From positions 1-64,000 of the forward strand of contig SVDS01000001.1 in NCBI GenBank assembly GCA_015057715.1: a stretch of 64,000 bases of DNA, read 5' to 3'. Below, one piece after another: positions 42,688 to 52,539 of this stretch. The notes beneath the pieces are model-generated. The model did no database searches. It was not told the origin of the DNA and was given only the letters and a program-made list of their open reading frames with translations. This stretch comes from Paenibacillaceae bacterium (GTDB lineage: Bacteria > Bacillota > Clostridia > Lachnospirales > Lachnospiraceae). Position numbers and translations under genes: made by a program. Positions within the stretch are counted from its first letter, which is position 1. Each line of letters opens with the position of its first letter.

Positions 42688-43581
42688 CTATACATTATTT
42701 TGCTCTCTCTTTGCAATATCTAAAAAATAAGATAGTTTATCATTTTCTATTTTCGAATTGAAAATGATACTCAAATCAACACAGTGAGGTGGTCCACAAA
42801 TGGGCACATCTATTATACCTAATTCAGAGTTTGCCTTGCATATTTCAGGAACAATTGCCACACCTTCATTCATACCTATTAGAATATCCAGAATTTGTCT
42901 GTCACTAACACTTTTTATTTCTTTTGGTATATAGCCTTCGCTGGTATAAAATGAAAGCAAATGTGTCTTGTTTTTTTCCATTCCTGTAGGTTCAAAAACA
43001 ATATTGCATTCTGATGCTAGATCTTCTCGGGTAACACTATTTTTTTGAGACAGAGGATTTTGCATGCTAATCAAAGCATGTACTTTGTACTGAACAAGGT
43101 GTAATTCACCAATACCTTTTTTATTTCTAAAATCATAAGGTACTGTAATAGTACAATCATATTCCCTATTTTTTAGATCTTCTTCAACTGTATTTAATGA
43201 TACTCTTTTAAAATGAATATTAATATTCGGATAATACTTTTTAAAAATATATAATAATCTATTTAAATAAACATTCTCGTCCCAGCCAACAATACCAATT
43301 GTTAAGTTGCCATAATAATTACATGATATACTCTTACATTTTTCCACTGTAGAATAAAATTCATTTATAATTTTTTGAGTATCCTGATAAAACACTTTTC
43401 CAGCATCTGTAAGACAAAATTCCTTTGCTTTTCGATCAATTAATAGAAAACCAAGCTGCTCCTCTAAAGATATAATTTGCTGACTGATAGCAGGTTGTGC
43501 AATGTGACAGCTCTGTGCAGCTTTTGTAAAATTCTTGTACTTTGCAACAGATAAAAAGTATTCCAGCTTCGATATATTCAT
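42688..43581 (-). CDS. LysR-family transcriptional regulator
   Basis: A 297-aa LysR regulator from ATG 43581, right behind AAGGAGGGAGG. The winged HTH reads MNISKLEYFLSVAKYKNFT and CHIAQPAISQQIISLEEQLG; the effector domain has NLTIGIVGWDENV and a terminal helix. It is a neighbour of the NmrA-like reductase on the same strand, which is its likely target. The inducer is unknown. The 230-nt gap to 43815 has no gene. Confidence 0.9.
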   Translation of the reverse strand: MNISKLEYFLSVAKYKNFTKAAQSCHIAQPAISQQIISLEEQLGFLLIDRKAKEFCLTDAGKVFYQDTQKIINEFYSTVEKCKSISCNYYGNLTIGIVGWDENVYLNRLLYIFKKYYPNINIHFKRVSLNTVEEDLKNREYDCTITVPYDFRNKKGIGELHLVQYKVHALISMQNPLSQKNSVTREDLASECNIVFEPTGMEKNKTHLLSFYTSEGYIPKEIKSVSDRQILDILIGMNEGVAIVPEICKANSELGIIDVPICGPPHCVDLSIIFNSKIENDKLSYFLDIAKREQNNV

Positions 43582-43814
43582 AGATCCTCCCTCCTTATAA
43601 TTGTAGTGTCTAATCAATTATGAATCAAGTATTAAGGTTTTGTCAAATAAAATCATAAACTGATTATTATTTTCATACGAAAATTTGATACTGTCTGCCT
43701 TTCACTAAAGCACCCATTCTCTAGCTTGTGCCGAATACCATATAACAGTGATACTATTTCATTTATCTTTGAGTGAAATAAGCATATTATATATTCTACC
43801 ATACATCTTAAAGC

Positions 43815-45578
43815 TTATTTCCATCGCTGTCTCAGAAAATGTGCTGCCATTTTTGGATTCCTTTCTCTGGTAAACACACCTTTCTTGTTGCCATTTACAC
43901 GTTTGACATTTTCCGCTGTAGCGAAATCAGCAAAATTCCAAACATGTTCTCCAGTTATATAAGGAAGGGAGTCAAATACCTCTCCATAAGCCTCTAAAAA
44001 TTCTACCTGATATTCTTCGCTGAACATCCTGCCGTTTAAATCATGAAGCCCTGCTATGGCATCAGCACCATACTCTCCAAGCATAATTGGCTTATCTGGG
44101 CACCGCATATGGAACCCTTCCAACTCTTCTTTTAACAAGGCAGCCGCACCTCGCATATTTCCCTCTATTTCATACCAGCCTTTGTAACGGTTTATGATCA
44201 GGATATCGCAGAGCTCCGCCACTTTACATGTAGTAGGATTTGAACCCTTATACGTCACCAGAGTTACCGGACGTTTCTGTTCATCCAATTCTTTTGCAAG
44301 TTTCACCAACGGCTCAAAATATTCTTTTGCGCCATCTTCTTCACTGGCTGGCTCATTTGCCACACTCCATATAATAACACTGGGATGATTCTTATCCCGC
44401 TCTATCATATCTCTAAGTACCTGACGGTGATGCTCTGCTGTCTTAAGAGTAGTCCAGGTTCCATTCGGGGTTCCACCCAGCAATCCTGTGGCCGTGAATC
44501 CCGTATGCAACCCGACTGCCGGGACTTCATCAATGATCAGTATACCCTCCCGATCACAAAGCTGCAGCATTTCATCGCTATAAGGATAATGACTGGTCCG
44601 GAAAGAATTGGCTCCAATCCACTTAAGCAACGCAACATCCTTCACATTGTAAACCATATCAAAACCGCGGCCATGAATTGGGGAATCCTCATGCTTTCCA
44701 AATCCTTTAAGATAAATTGGTTTTCCATTTAGATACAGGCGACAGTCCCGGATCTCAATTTCACGAAAGCCAAACTCTTCTTCATAATAATCTATCGTTC
44801 CATCTTCTCCAGTTAACGTAACTGCGAGTCGGTATAAAACTGGATGTTCTGTATCCCAAAGACATACGGAATCTATCCTTCCATTTCCCTCATTACCCTC
44901 TCCTGCAAATACCTCTTTGTACTTCTGGTCCAATAACTTTACATCAATCTTTCCCTGACCCTTGACCTTTACAGCCCAAAAAAAGGATCCATCCTGTTTC
45001 CCATAAACAGAAATATCATCTACATGGTTCTTGGGAGCTGTGTATAAGACAACCGGTCGCATGATTCCAGAATAATTGTAAAAATCAAAATTGGGTAAAT
45101 TAAGCAGTTCCTCTTCCATACCGGGAAATCTCTGGTATTCCAAACGACCAGCTGGAAGTGTTGTATTGTCTACAATGTTATTAACCAGCACGGTAAGCTG
45201 GTTAACTCCCTCACTGACTATATCGGTTATGTCAAACTGGAATGGAAGGAATCCTCCTTTGTGATCACCAACAAGAGTTCCGTTGATCCATACTTCTGCC
45301 TTGTGAGTCACACTGCCAAAGCGGAGTAACAGTCGGTGATAAAGCATTTGGCTGGTTACTACAAAATTTCTCTGATATAGCATATCGCCCACATGGTCGC
45401 TGAACTTTCTCCCCTCATAAATATCATTATAGGAAGAGGGTACCGGCATCGGAATCATGTCTTTAAAAATTTGATTTTGCTCCAGTATCCCTTTTTCACC
45501 TTGCTGCAAGAGTTTAAAATCCCACACTCCATTTAAATCAAATACCATACGGCTTTTGGTCATTTTTGGATAAAGCAT
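43815..45578 (-). CDS. uidA: Beta-glucuronidase, GH2
   Basis: A 587-aa glycoside hydrolase family 2 enzyme with the sugar-binding, immunoglobulin-like and TIM-barrel domains in order. The acid/base Glu is in SVANEPASEE (about residue 410) and the nucleophile in MLGEYGADA (about 500). The N-x-K signature that binds the glucuronate carboxylate is present as VNGNKKGVF (about 565), which separates it from beta-galactosidases. No signal peptide, so it acts on imported glucuronides in the cytoplasm. It is the last gene of an operon with a LacI regulator and an ABC importer. Gut bacterial enzymes of this type also cleave drug glucuronides. Confidence 0.92.
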   Translation of the reverse strand: MLYPKMTKSRMVFDLNGVWDFKLLQQGEKGILEQNQIFKDMIPMPVPSSYNDIYEGRKFSDHVGDMLYQRNFVVTSQMLYHRLLLRFGSVTHKAEVWINGTLVGDHKGGFLPFQFDITDIVSEGVNQLTVLVNNIVDNTTLPAGRLEYQRFPGMEEELLNLPNFDFYNYSGIMRPVVLYTAPKNHVDDISVYGKQDGSFFWAVKVKGQGKIDVKLLDQKYKEVFAGEGNEGNGRIDSVCLWDTEHPVLYRLAVTLTGEDGTIDYYEEEFGFREIEIRDCRLYLNGKPIYLKGFGKHEDSPIHGRGFDMVYNVKDVALLKWIGANSFRTSHYPYSDEMLQLCDREGILIIDEVPAVGLHTGFTATGLLGGTPNGTWTTLKTAEHHRQVLRDMIERDKNHPSVIIWSVANEPASEEDGAKEYFEPLVKLAKELDEQKRPVTLVTYKGSNPTTCKVAELCDILIINRYKGWYEIEGNMRGAAALLKEELEGFHMRCPDKPIMLGEYGADAIAGLHDLNGRMFSEEYQVEFLEAYGEVFDSLPYITGEHVWNFADFATAENVKRVNGNKKGVFTRERNPKMAAHFLRQRWK

Positions 45579-45606
45579 ATCTAGTCCTCCAATATTATTT
45601 TAAAGA

Positions 45607-45647
45607 GAACCAGGGAAAGCTCTGAACGCTACGCCTTCTCCTGGTTC
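45607..45647 (-). other. Intercistronic stem-loop between binding-protein and uidA genes
   Basis: GAACCAGG (45607-45614) pairs with CCTGGTTC (45640-45647). It has no T-run and lies in an operon gap, so it more likely stabilises the upstream binding-protein mRNA than terminates. A similar stem occurs after the other binding-protein gene (54287-54318). Confidence 0.55.
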
Positions 45648-45654
45648 AATATAA

Positions 45655-47031
45655 CTAATTTGTACCCTTATCTTTCATCATTTTGGTGCCCTTTTGCATC
45701 ATGGAAGAAACGACATTATCCAATGAATCTTTACCAAGCAGGAATTTTGCACTTTCCTCAATCATCATCTGTGACATTTCTTTGTTGTAAACGGGAACAT
45801 TATCATAGATTAAATCTTTCCAGTCCGGATTGTTCATAACCTTTTCCAATGCTTCCACATCTACATATTTCGGGTCATCAACCTGCATTCTCATGAATTC
45901 CATTTTGTCGATACCCTTTTCTGCAGATACGCTAACGCCTCGAATCCTCATACCTTCAGTAGTATAGAAACGAATAAAATCATAGGCTTCCTGTGGATGT
46001 TTTGAAGTTTTGCTGATAGAGTAAAAAAGAGACTCTGTGTATGCTGTTCCAGGTTCAGCATCTTTCCATGCCGGCATTGGCGCAAAAGTTGTTACGAAAT
46101 CATGAGGATACTTGTCCTGATCATCAAGCTCCGGCACCATCCAGTTACCCATTGGCAGCATTGCAATCTCACCTTTAAAGAATTTATCACGATAATTCAT
46201 ATTCATGGAAGTTACATCTGAATAAGATACCTGACTCTTATCTACCTGCTCCAAATCATATCGGAACTGCAGCCACTCTTTAAACATCGGGTGGTCAAAG
46301 TTTACCGCAGTCATATCCGCATTGAACATGGGATTGTCCGGATAGTTTGACCACATTCCCATATAATCAAAATGACCATTCGTATGGAAATAGCTTCCAT
46401 ACCGCTTATCTGCACCCTCACCTTTGGTCAGCTTTTTCGCATATTCACGATAATCATCCCATGTCCAGTTCAGGTCCGGCACTGGCAGTCCGGCTTCCTC
46501 CAGATAGTTCTTATTAATCATGACGAACCAAGATTTTAAATCCCCTGGAATGCCATACATTTTACCATTAACTTTCTGGACAATGGAATATTCATCCTCA
46601 GGCTTCACACCTTCTTTTTCAAAAAATCCCTCCAATGGAAGGTATGCACCGGAGCCAGCTCTCTGCGCATGTTCCGGATAAGCAGATGCCATTAAAATGT
46701 CCATCTCTTCTCCACCCATTACCATTAAGTCCACCTTTTTATAGTATTCCGGAGCAGTCATATCTCCATAATAATCAAAGGTAACGGAAACGTTGGGATG
46801 CTCTTTTGCATATTCTTCGGCTACCTTCTTATCCAAATCCTTGTAAGCTGTCTGCCAGGATACAAAGCGCAGATTTACCTTTTCATCAGAAGAAACTGTG
46901 CCTTGGGCCTGGACTTTCTCTCCTCCCACTGCGTTTGTTTCATTTTTAGTTCCGCCTCCACAACCAGCCAATGTAGTTGGAATCAGTGCTGCTGCCAAAA
47001 CAGTTGCCAATAACTTTTTTGTTTTTTTCAT
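45655..47031 (-). CDS. ABC transporter sugar-binding lipoprotein (glucuronide operon)
   Basis: A 458-aa extracellular solute-binding protein of the carbohydrate type. The signal peptide ends in a lipobox, TTLAGCGGG (Cys about 23), so the mature protein is lipid-anchored outside the membrane. The mature part starts with a low-complexity linker and then WQTAYKDLDKKVAEEY. It should deliver oligosaccharides or glucuronides to the two permeases upstream. No ATPase gene is present; such importers commonly share an MsmK-type ATPase encoded elsewhere. Confidence 0.9.
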   Translation of the reverse strand: MKKTKKLLATVLAAALIPTTLAGCGGGTKNETNAVGGEKVQAQGTVSSDEKVNLRFVSWQTAYKDLDKKVAEEYAKEHPNVSVTFDYYGDMTAPEYYKKVDLMVMGGEEMDILMASAYPEHAQRAGSGAYLPLEGFFEKEGVKPEDEYSIVQKVNGKMYGIPGDLKSWFVMINKNYLEEAGLPVPDLNWTWDDYREYAKKLTKGEGADKRYGSYFHTNGHFDYMGMWSNYPDNPMFNADMTAVNFDHPMFKEWLQFRYDLEQVDKSQVSYSDVTSMNMNYRDKFFKGEIAMLPMGNWMVPELDDQDKYPHDFVTTFAPMPAWKDAEPGTAYTESLFYSISKTSKHPQEAYDFIRFYTTEGMRIRGVSVSAEKGIDKMEFMRMQVDDPKYVDVEALEKVMNNPDWKDLIYDNVPVYNKEMSQMMIEESAKFLLGKDSLDNVVSSMMQKGTKMMKDKGTN

Positions 47032-47097
47032 TGTAATACCCTCCTCATAAGATTTTTTATAAATTCACGCCTACCGGCATAAATTCCCACATGATGT

Positions 47098-47928
47098 TTA
47101 TCCTTTAACTGCACCAGTTGCAATTCCATCTACAACGAATCGCTGACAGAATAGAAATACAATAACAAGAGGCAGAATCGCCGATACAGCAGCAGTCATA
47201 ATCAAAGAATAATAACTTCCTGATTCCGAAGCAAACTGTTTCATACCAAGCTGAATGGTGTACAGATCCCGATTGTTCAAAAATACCAGCGGAGCCTGGT
47301 AATCATTCCAGGTCCATACAAACTTTAATGTTGCCAATGTTGCCAGAGAAGGCTTTACCATCGGTAAAATAATTGAAAAGAAAACCGTCATATGTCCCGC
47401 GCCATCTATTTTTGCCGATTCAGATAAGGATTCCGGTATTGCCATCATTGCCTGCCTCAGCAGGAATACACCGTATACGCTAAAGGCCAGCATCATAATA
47501 AGACCCATATGTGTGTTGTAAAGACCAATATTCCGCATGATGATAAACTGGGAAACAATCGTTACCTGTGGTGGGATCATCATCGTGGCCAGATAAACCA
47601 AAAATATCTTATCTCTTCCAGGAAATTTAACTTTGGAAAATCCATAAGCCCCCATGGCTGATACAAATACCTGAAAAAATGTTGCAAATATAGTCACCTT
47701 GATAGAATTTAAATAATACAAACCAAAGTTATAATCCCCTCCCCAAACTTCTTTCAGGTTATTAATCAGATTCCACCGGCGAGGAACCCACTGGATTGGA
47801 AAATTAAATACATCCGCTTCCACCTTACATGCAGTTGATATCATCCATATGAGTGGCATCAGCATAGAAAGGCCAACTGCCCAAAATACAACTGTTAAAA
47901 TCACTTTTGTAAACATTTTTTGTTTCAT
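47098..47928 (-). CDS. ABC sugar permease, MsmG/MalG type
   Basis: A 276-aa inner-membrane permease with six hydrophobic segments, start ATG 47928 behind GGGAGGATTC. The cytoplasmic EAA loop reads IPESLSESAKIDGAGHMTVF, the coupling site for the ATPase. It ends in the DGIATGAVKG tail usual for this subfamily. It starts 10 nt after the first permease gene, with which it forms the channel. Confidence 0.92.
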   Translation of the reverse strand: MKQKMFTKVILTVVFWAVGLSMLMPLIWMISTACKVEADVFNFPIQWVPRRWNLINNLKEVWGGDYNFGLYYLNSIKVTIFATFFQVFVSAMGAYGFSKVKFPGRDKIFLVYLATMMIPPQVTIVSQFIIMRNIGLYNTHMGLIMMLAFSVYGVFLLRQAMMAIPESLSESAKIDGAGHMTVFFSIILPMVKPSLATLATLKFVWTWNDYQAPLVFLNNRDLYTIQLGMKQFASESGSYYSLIMTAAVSAILPLVIVFLFCQRFVVDGIATGAVKG

Positions 47929-47938
47929 TGAATCCTCC

Positions 47939-48838
47939 CTACTCCACTGCAAAACGATCCTGAAGCTTCCATTGAATCAGCGTTACCACAAATACCAAAA
48001 CAAAGAGTGCCCATGCCAGTGTATTGGCATATCCCATTTCATAATAATCAAATGCCGTACGGTATACATAATACGCCATAACCGAACTGGAACTTCCTGG
48101 TCCGCCCTGAGTCAGAACGCTGATCTGGTCAAATACCTTGAAAGAACCAATAATTCCCATAATGGTCAGGAAAAATGTAGTCGGGGAAATCAGAGGTATT
48201 GTAATAGAGAAAAACTGTCGGATAGACGAAGCACCGTCTACTCGGGCTGCCTCATACACATCTTCCGGAACCCCTTTTAGACCAGCTAAAAATACAATGG
48301 AATAATATCCAACCTGCTGCCAGATATAGATAATCATAATGGATGGTAAAGACCATTTAAAATCTGCGAGCCACCCTGGTGGATTCTTAATCCCAATCAT
48401 CCGTAAGAACTGATTAACCGGACCATAGTTTGGCTGCAGCAACACCATCCATACCGCACAAACTGCAACTACACTTGCAATATATGGTATAAATATCATT
48501 GTACGTACTATACTTCCGCCCCAAATATATTTGTTTAATACACTTGCCATCACCATTCCCAGGGCAATCAAAATAGGAACTGTAATCGCTGTAAAAAGAA
48601 TATTGTTCTTGTAGGAATTAAGAAACCATTCATCCGTAAACAAACGAATATAGTTAGTCAATCCCGTAAACTTGATTGCGCTCCAGCCCTCCATGAAATT
48701 CCACTTAGTAAAGCTTAAGAACAGTGAAATCAATACCGGAATAAATGTAAAAACTATAAAACCACACAAACTAGGCAATATGAATCCTATACCAACCAAA
48801 AACTCTTTTTGTGTACGTTTCTTTGACTTCTTCCCCAT
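47939..48838 (-). CDS. ABC sugar permease, MsmF/MalF type
   Basis: A 299-aa permease from ATG 48838, chosen for the AAAGGAAAG site upstream. Six membrane segments; the EAA loop is GVPEDVYEAARVDGASSIRQ. It is the first structural gene after the LacI regulator (60 nt), so regulator and importer are probably one transcript. Confidence 0.92.
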   Translation of the reverse strand: MGKKSKKRTQKEFLVGIGFILPSLCGFIVFTFIPVLISLFLSFTKWNFMEGWSAIKFTGLTNYIRLFTDEWFLNSYKNNILFTAITVPILIALGMVMASVLNKYIWGGSIVRTMIFIPYIASVVAVCAVWMVLLQPNYGPVNQFLRMIGIKNPPGWLADFKWSLPSIMIIYIWQQVGYYSIVFLAGLKGVPEDVYEAARVDGASSIRQFFSITIPLISPTTFFLTIMGIIGSFKVFDQISVLTQGGPGSSSSVMAYYVYRTAFDYYEMGYANTLAWALFVLVFVVTLIQWKLQDRFAVE

Positions 48839-48898
48839 TCGTTTCTTTCCTTTCATTTTTATTATTAGGGCCATAATTTATTTTGAATCTAATTAAAA

Positions 48899-49948
48899 TT
48901 AACATAATTGCTGACCTTCTTTATTTTTACAAGAATGTCTCTCTAGTAGTTCTGGCTGAAGGAAAATGTGCTTTTCTTCCTCCTTTAAGGTACTTCCTGA
49001 TGCTGTCTTTAATAATAATTCAATCGCTCGCTTCACGTGCAGTTTGTGAGAAATTGCTACGGTAGTCAGCTCAATAGTTGGAAGATCCATATTGATATTA
49101 TCGAAGCCTATCAATGACAATTCATCAGGAATTGAAATATTTCGTTCAAGGCATGCTTTAATTACCCCGTTCGCTGTTGCATCAGTGGTTGCTACCACGG
49201 CCTCAGGCATTTTACGTTTCTGATCCAAAAATTCACAGAACTGATAATATCCATTGTCAAAGTTTTCTTTATAGTGCCTTTGTGGCTTAAAAACTTCTCC
49301 ATGGATACCGGCTTCTTTCACGATTCGTTGAAAGCTTTCAACTCGATATTGATGAGCTAAACCTTTTTCCCCGTGACCGATAAATAAGAGATTCTTGAAT
49401 CCGCATTCGACCAGATACTGTGTTGCAATTTCTCCGCCCTTCATATCATCCGCACATACATATGATATGGGATTTCCTTCCGGCATTTGATTCAGTGCCA
49501 CAACCGGCACATATTGAACGAAATAATATAAATTCTTTGCACTCTTCTCACCAACTGGAAAAAACAGGATACCATCCACCTGATTCCCAATTAATAACTT
49601 AAAATAATCTATTTCCATTTCATAGTTTCGAAAACTGTTGCAGCAAAGTACCTGATACCCAAGCGATTTTGCCTCACTTACCGTCATGGCAACAAGCCTA
49701 GAATAAAACGGACTGATAATATTCGGCACCACAATACCGATTGTATGGGTATGCTGCATCACCAAACCCCTGGCCAGGGAATTTGGTACATAGGCCATTT
49801 TCTCACAGACTTCAAGGACGAATTTTCTTTTTTCTTCACTCAATCCTGTCAATCCATTTAATGCTCTTGAAACAGTCGCCACAGAAACTCCTGCTTCTCT
49901 TGCAACATCCCTGATCGTAACCAGCTTTGTAATCTGTTTTGGTTTCAT
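48899..49948 (-). CDS. LacI-family regulator of the glucuronide operon
   Basis: A 349-aa LacI-family protein. HTH: VTIRDVAREAGVSVATVSRA, hinge NSLARGLV; the sugar-binding domain ends in HKLHVKRAIELLLK. Two AAACGTTT-centred operators lie just upstream (49971-49984 and 50033-50050), so it should repress its own operon, which continues into the importer and uidA genes. The inducer is likely a glucuronide or its uronic acid. Confidence 0.92.
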   Translation of the reverse strand: MKPKQITKLVTIRDVAREAGVSVATVSRALNGLTGLSEEKRKFVLEVCEKMAYVPNSLARGLVMQHTHTIGIVVPNIISPFYSRLVAMTVSEAKSLGYQVLCCNSFRNYEMEIDYFKLLIGNQVDGILFFPVGEKSAKNLYYFVQYVPVVALNQMPEGNPISYVCADDMKGGEIATQYLVECGFKNLLFIGHGEKGLAHQYRVESFQRIVKEAGIHGEVFKPQRHYKENFDNGYYQFCEFLDQKRKMPEAVVATTDATANGVIKACLERNISIPDELSLIGFDNINMDLPTIELTTVAISHKLHVKRAIELLLKTASGSTLKEEEKHIFLQPELLERHSCKNKEGQQLC

Positions 49949-49970
49949 TTATACTCCCTTCTCAGTTATG

Positions 49971-49984
49971 CGTAAACGTTTACG
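49971..49984. promoter_or_regulatory. LacI-type operator, proximal
   Basis: CGTAAACGTTTACG is a perfect 14-bp palindrome with the central CG of LacI-family sites, 22 nt before the regulator start. It also resembles a catabolite (cre) site. Confidence 0.8.
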
Positions 49985-50032
49985 TCTAGCATATAATAGC
50001 ATAGTTAATTCGGGTAAACCATTCACAAAACA

Positions 50033-50050
50033 TACGAAACGTTTTACGTA
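50033..50050. promoter_or_regulatory. LacI-type operator, distal
   Basis: TACGAAACGTTTTACGTA shares the AAACGTTT core with the proximal site, 65 bp away. Two sites on one face could allow looping. Confidence 0.65.
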
Positions 50051-50138
50051 ATTTTATAATTATTTCACCAACAATATATTTACTAAACAGAGAATTCTTT
50101 ATTTCAATTATGAAAAGACCTTCATAATAAAAGTAATA

Positions 50139-50165
50139 CCGCCAAGGTTTAACGGTCCTTGGCGG
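50139..50165 (-). terminator. Terminator of the second glycan operon
   Basis: CCGCCAAGG (50139-50147) pairs with CCTTGGCGG (50157-50165), 26 nt past the GH2 stop. The T-rich tail is weak (TATTACTTTTATT). Its arm is shared with the terminator at 41598. Confidence 0.7.
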
Positions 50166-50190
50166 CAAGACAATATTAGTGAACATTCTC

Positions 50191-52512
50191 CTATTTTGTA
50201 TATAGTATCATTCTTCCGCTCTGCATACCCTCAGCATCAGCATAAACGACAATTCTGCCAGATTTATCAGCTTGTTTTCTAATACATAAAACAACACTTG
50301 CCTGTCCATGATACATATGAATAAAGGTTTCATCATAGGGCTCACTGCCCATCAGATTTCCATTATCAACTGCTATAATCTCAGCAGAACCTTCTATACG
50401 AAACCTTACATTTGTACTTTCTCTAAAATATGGAATGCCATGTATATCCATAGCCCTTACTGTTAGAAGTATTTCATATCCATCTTCACACACCCCCTCA
50501 TCTATAGTAATTTCTGATTGATCAAACATCAATTTAACTGCCTGTCCCGGTGTAATTAGCTCATGACTGCATACTTCTCTGCCATCTTGAATACCAACGG
50601 CCTTAACAGTTCCAGGTTTCCATGGCAAAAAGCCTGTGACTATTCTATTCGGGTATAATTCTGGTTTTTGTACATAAAATTCCTTCTCATTTAGAAAAAG
50701 TCTTACTTCATCGCAATTTGATGTAATCATATATGGGATTATGGTCTTGTGAAACTGCGGGAAATGCCAGTGATCTGCATATATAGGCATATCCCAATGC
50801 TCTTTTACCCCTTCATCTTCCAATGAATAGTCCATAACCGAAACATGTACCATTGGTTTGCTGCTCCAATAACTTTGCAGCATGTAAAAAGCAGGACGGC
50901 AGCAACCATTTGTGCGGATAGGGGCACCGCTCCACCCTTTGGCAGGATATCCCATAGACTCTCCTAAATAGTCAAATCCTGTCCATATCATGCCTCCTAT
51001 CACATGCGGGTTTTCAAATGGAACAAGCTGCGGGTTTTCAACAGTAAAATTTTGCATCTGATTCAAATGTCCCTTAAAGAACTGATACGTTTCCGTTCCT
51101 AAAATTAATTTATCCGGAAATCTGGCATGTATTTCATCATACCATTGTTCCTGATAATTGCAGCAAATCACATCCACTAGTTTTGCAATCTTGCTGATGC
51201 GATCCAAACGTTCTTCCATATCATAGATTTCCGTATCAGAAACTTCATCTACAAACTCCTGAATATTTTTGATTTTCCGAATATCTACATCGCTTTCCCG
51301 TTTGAAATGAGGATTCATGGCATAGGTACATGGTCTGGTTGGATCCAAACTTCGTACTTTTTCAAGAAGCATTTCCAGTATCTTAAGCATGGAATCCTGA
51401 GCCTGGTTTTCCACTTCATTTCCAACCCCCCACATAAAAATACAGGCACGGTTACGATCTCGTTTTACCATTGCTGTCAAATCTTTTTCCCATTCTGTTT
51501 GAAAATAACGACCATAAAGCCCACCAGTCCACTTATCAAAGCATTCTTCATAAACATAGAATCCCATCTCATCACACAAATCTAAAAATTCTGAAGAGAA
51601 AGTATGATGTGCAGCCCGAATTGCATTGCACCCCATGATCTTAAGCTGTTTGAGCCGCTCCCTCCATAGTTCTGGTTTGTTGGCAATCCCTCGGCAGCCA
51701 AGGTCCTGGTGCACACAGACACCTTTTATAATTACCCTTTCATTGTTCACAAACATGCCGCTGCCGGGTATCATCTTTATATCACAAATTCCAATTCTCA
51801 TTGAGATACTATCAGTGATTCTGCCTGAATCCAGTAATGTTAAAGTAAGTTGATATAAATGGGGATTTTCTGCCGACCAGAGCTTTGCATCGGTTATATG
51901 AAACTCCACTTCTCCGCTCTCACTGCTACTCTCCATCATACTGGTCTCATCGGAAAGCACTGCTGTAATCCTTCCTTTTACGCCAGTCTCAACTTTCACT
52001 ATTGCATGATATCCGTCGATTCTGGTATTCACAGTCACCTCACGTTCCTCAAAATGCTGTTCTTCCAACTCAATCCATTTAACCGTTCTGTAAATACCGG
52101 CGCCACTGTACCATCTATCTGATGGTTTTGCAGTATTGTCTACCTTAATTACAATGCGATTTTCTCCATCCAATACTGCCTCTGTGATGTCCAGGCGAAA
52201 GGATGTATATCCATATTTCCATCCACCGACTTGTATCTCATTCACCCAAACCGTACTATTTTCATAGATCGCCCCAAAGTCCAGATAGTAACGATATCCT
52301 TCCTGTTTCTGTTTCAGCGTAAAACTTCTACGATACCAACCAATTCCCCATCTGTTTTTAAATCCCTGTGCTTCTCCCTCTTCCATGTCTTTTTGAAACG
52401 GAGTATAAATAGTCCAGTCATGAGGAAGATTGACTTTGCAAAATGATTGGTCGCAATTATTATTTAAAGCAAATTCCCAATCATCCATGATGATTTTTTC
52501 TGTTCTTGGCAT
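50191..52512 (-). CDS. GH2 glycoside hydrolase, beta-galactosidase type
   Basis: A 773-aa cytoplasmic GH2 enzyme. Domain order: jelly-roll sugar binding (HDWTIYTPF, NEIQVGGWKYGYTSF), Ig-like, TIM barrel with acid/base Glu in WGVGNEVENQ (about 363) and nucleophile in LGTETYQFF (about 472), then two further beta domains. The NxK glucuronate motif is absent, so it is not a glucuronidase; beta-galactosidase or a related exo-activity is likely. It is the last gene after the ABC importer and completes its pathway. Confidence 0.88.
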   Translation of the reverse strand: MPRTEKIIMDDWEFALNNNCDQSFCKVNLPHDWTIYTPFQKDMEEGEAQGFKNRWGIGWYRRSFTLKQKQEGYRYYLDFGAIYENSTVWVNEIQVGGWKYGYTSFRLDITEAVLDGENRIVIKVDNTAKPSDRWYSGAGIYRTVKWIELEEQHFEEREVTVNTRIDGYHAIVKVETGVKGRITAVLSDETSMMESSSESGEVEFHITDAKLWSAENPHLYQLTLTLLDSGRITDSISMRIGICDIKMIPGSGMFVNNERVIIKGVCVHQDLGCRGIANKPELWRERLKQLKIMGCNAIRAAHHTFSSEFLDLCDEMGFYVYEECFDKWTGGLYGRYFQTEWEKDLTAMVKRDRNRACIFMWGVGNEVENQAQDSMLKILEMLLEKVRSLDPTRPCTYAMNPHFKRESDVDIRKIKNIQEFVDEVSDTEIYDMEERLDRISKIAKLVDVICCNYQEQWYDEIHARFPDKLILGTETYQFFKGHLNQMQNFTVENPQLVPFENPHVIGGMIWTGFDYLGESMGYPAKGWSGAPIRTNGCCRPAFYMLQSYWSSKPMVHVSVMDYSLEDEGVKEHWDMPIYADHWHFPQFHKTIIPYMITSNCDEVRLFLNEKEFYVQKPELYPNRIVTGFLPWKPGTVKAVGIQDGREVCSHELITPGQAVKLMFDQSEITIDEGVCEDGYEILLTVRAMDIHGIPYFRESTNVRFRIEGSAEIIAVDNGNLMGSEPYDETFIHMYHGQASVVLCIRKQADKSGRIVVYADAEGMQSGRMILYTK

Positions 52513-52539
52513 ATCAGAACCCTCCTGTTTTCCATTTTT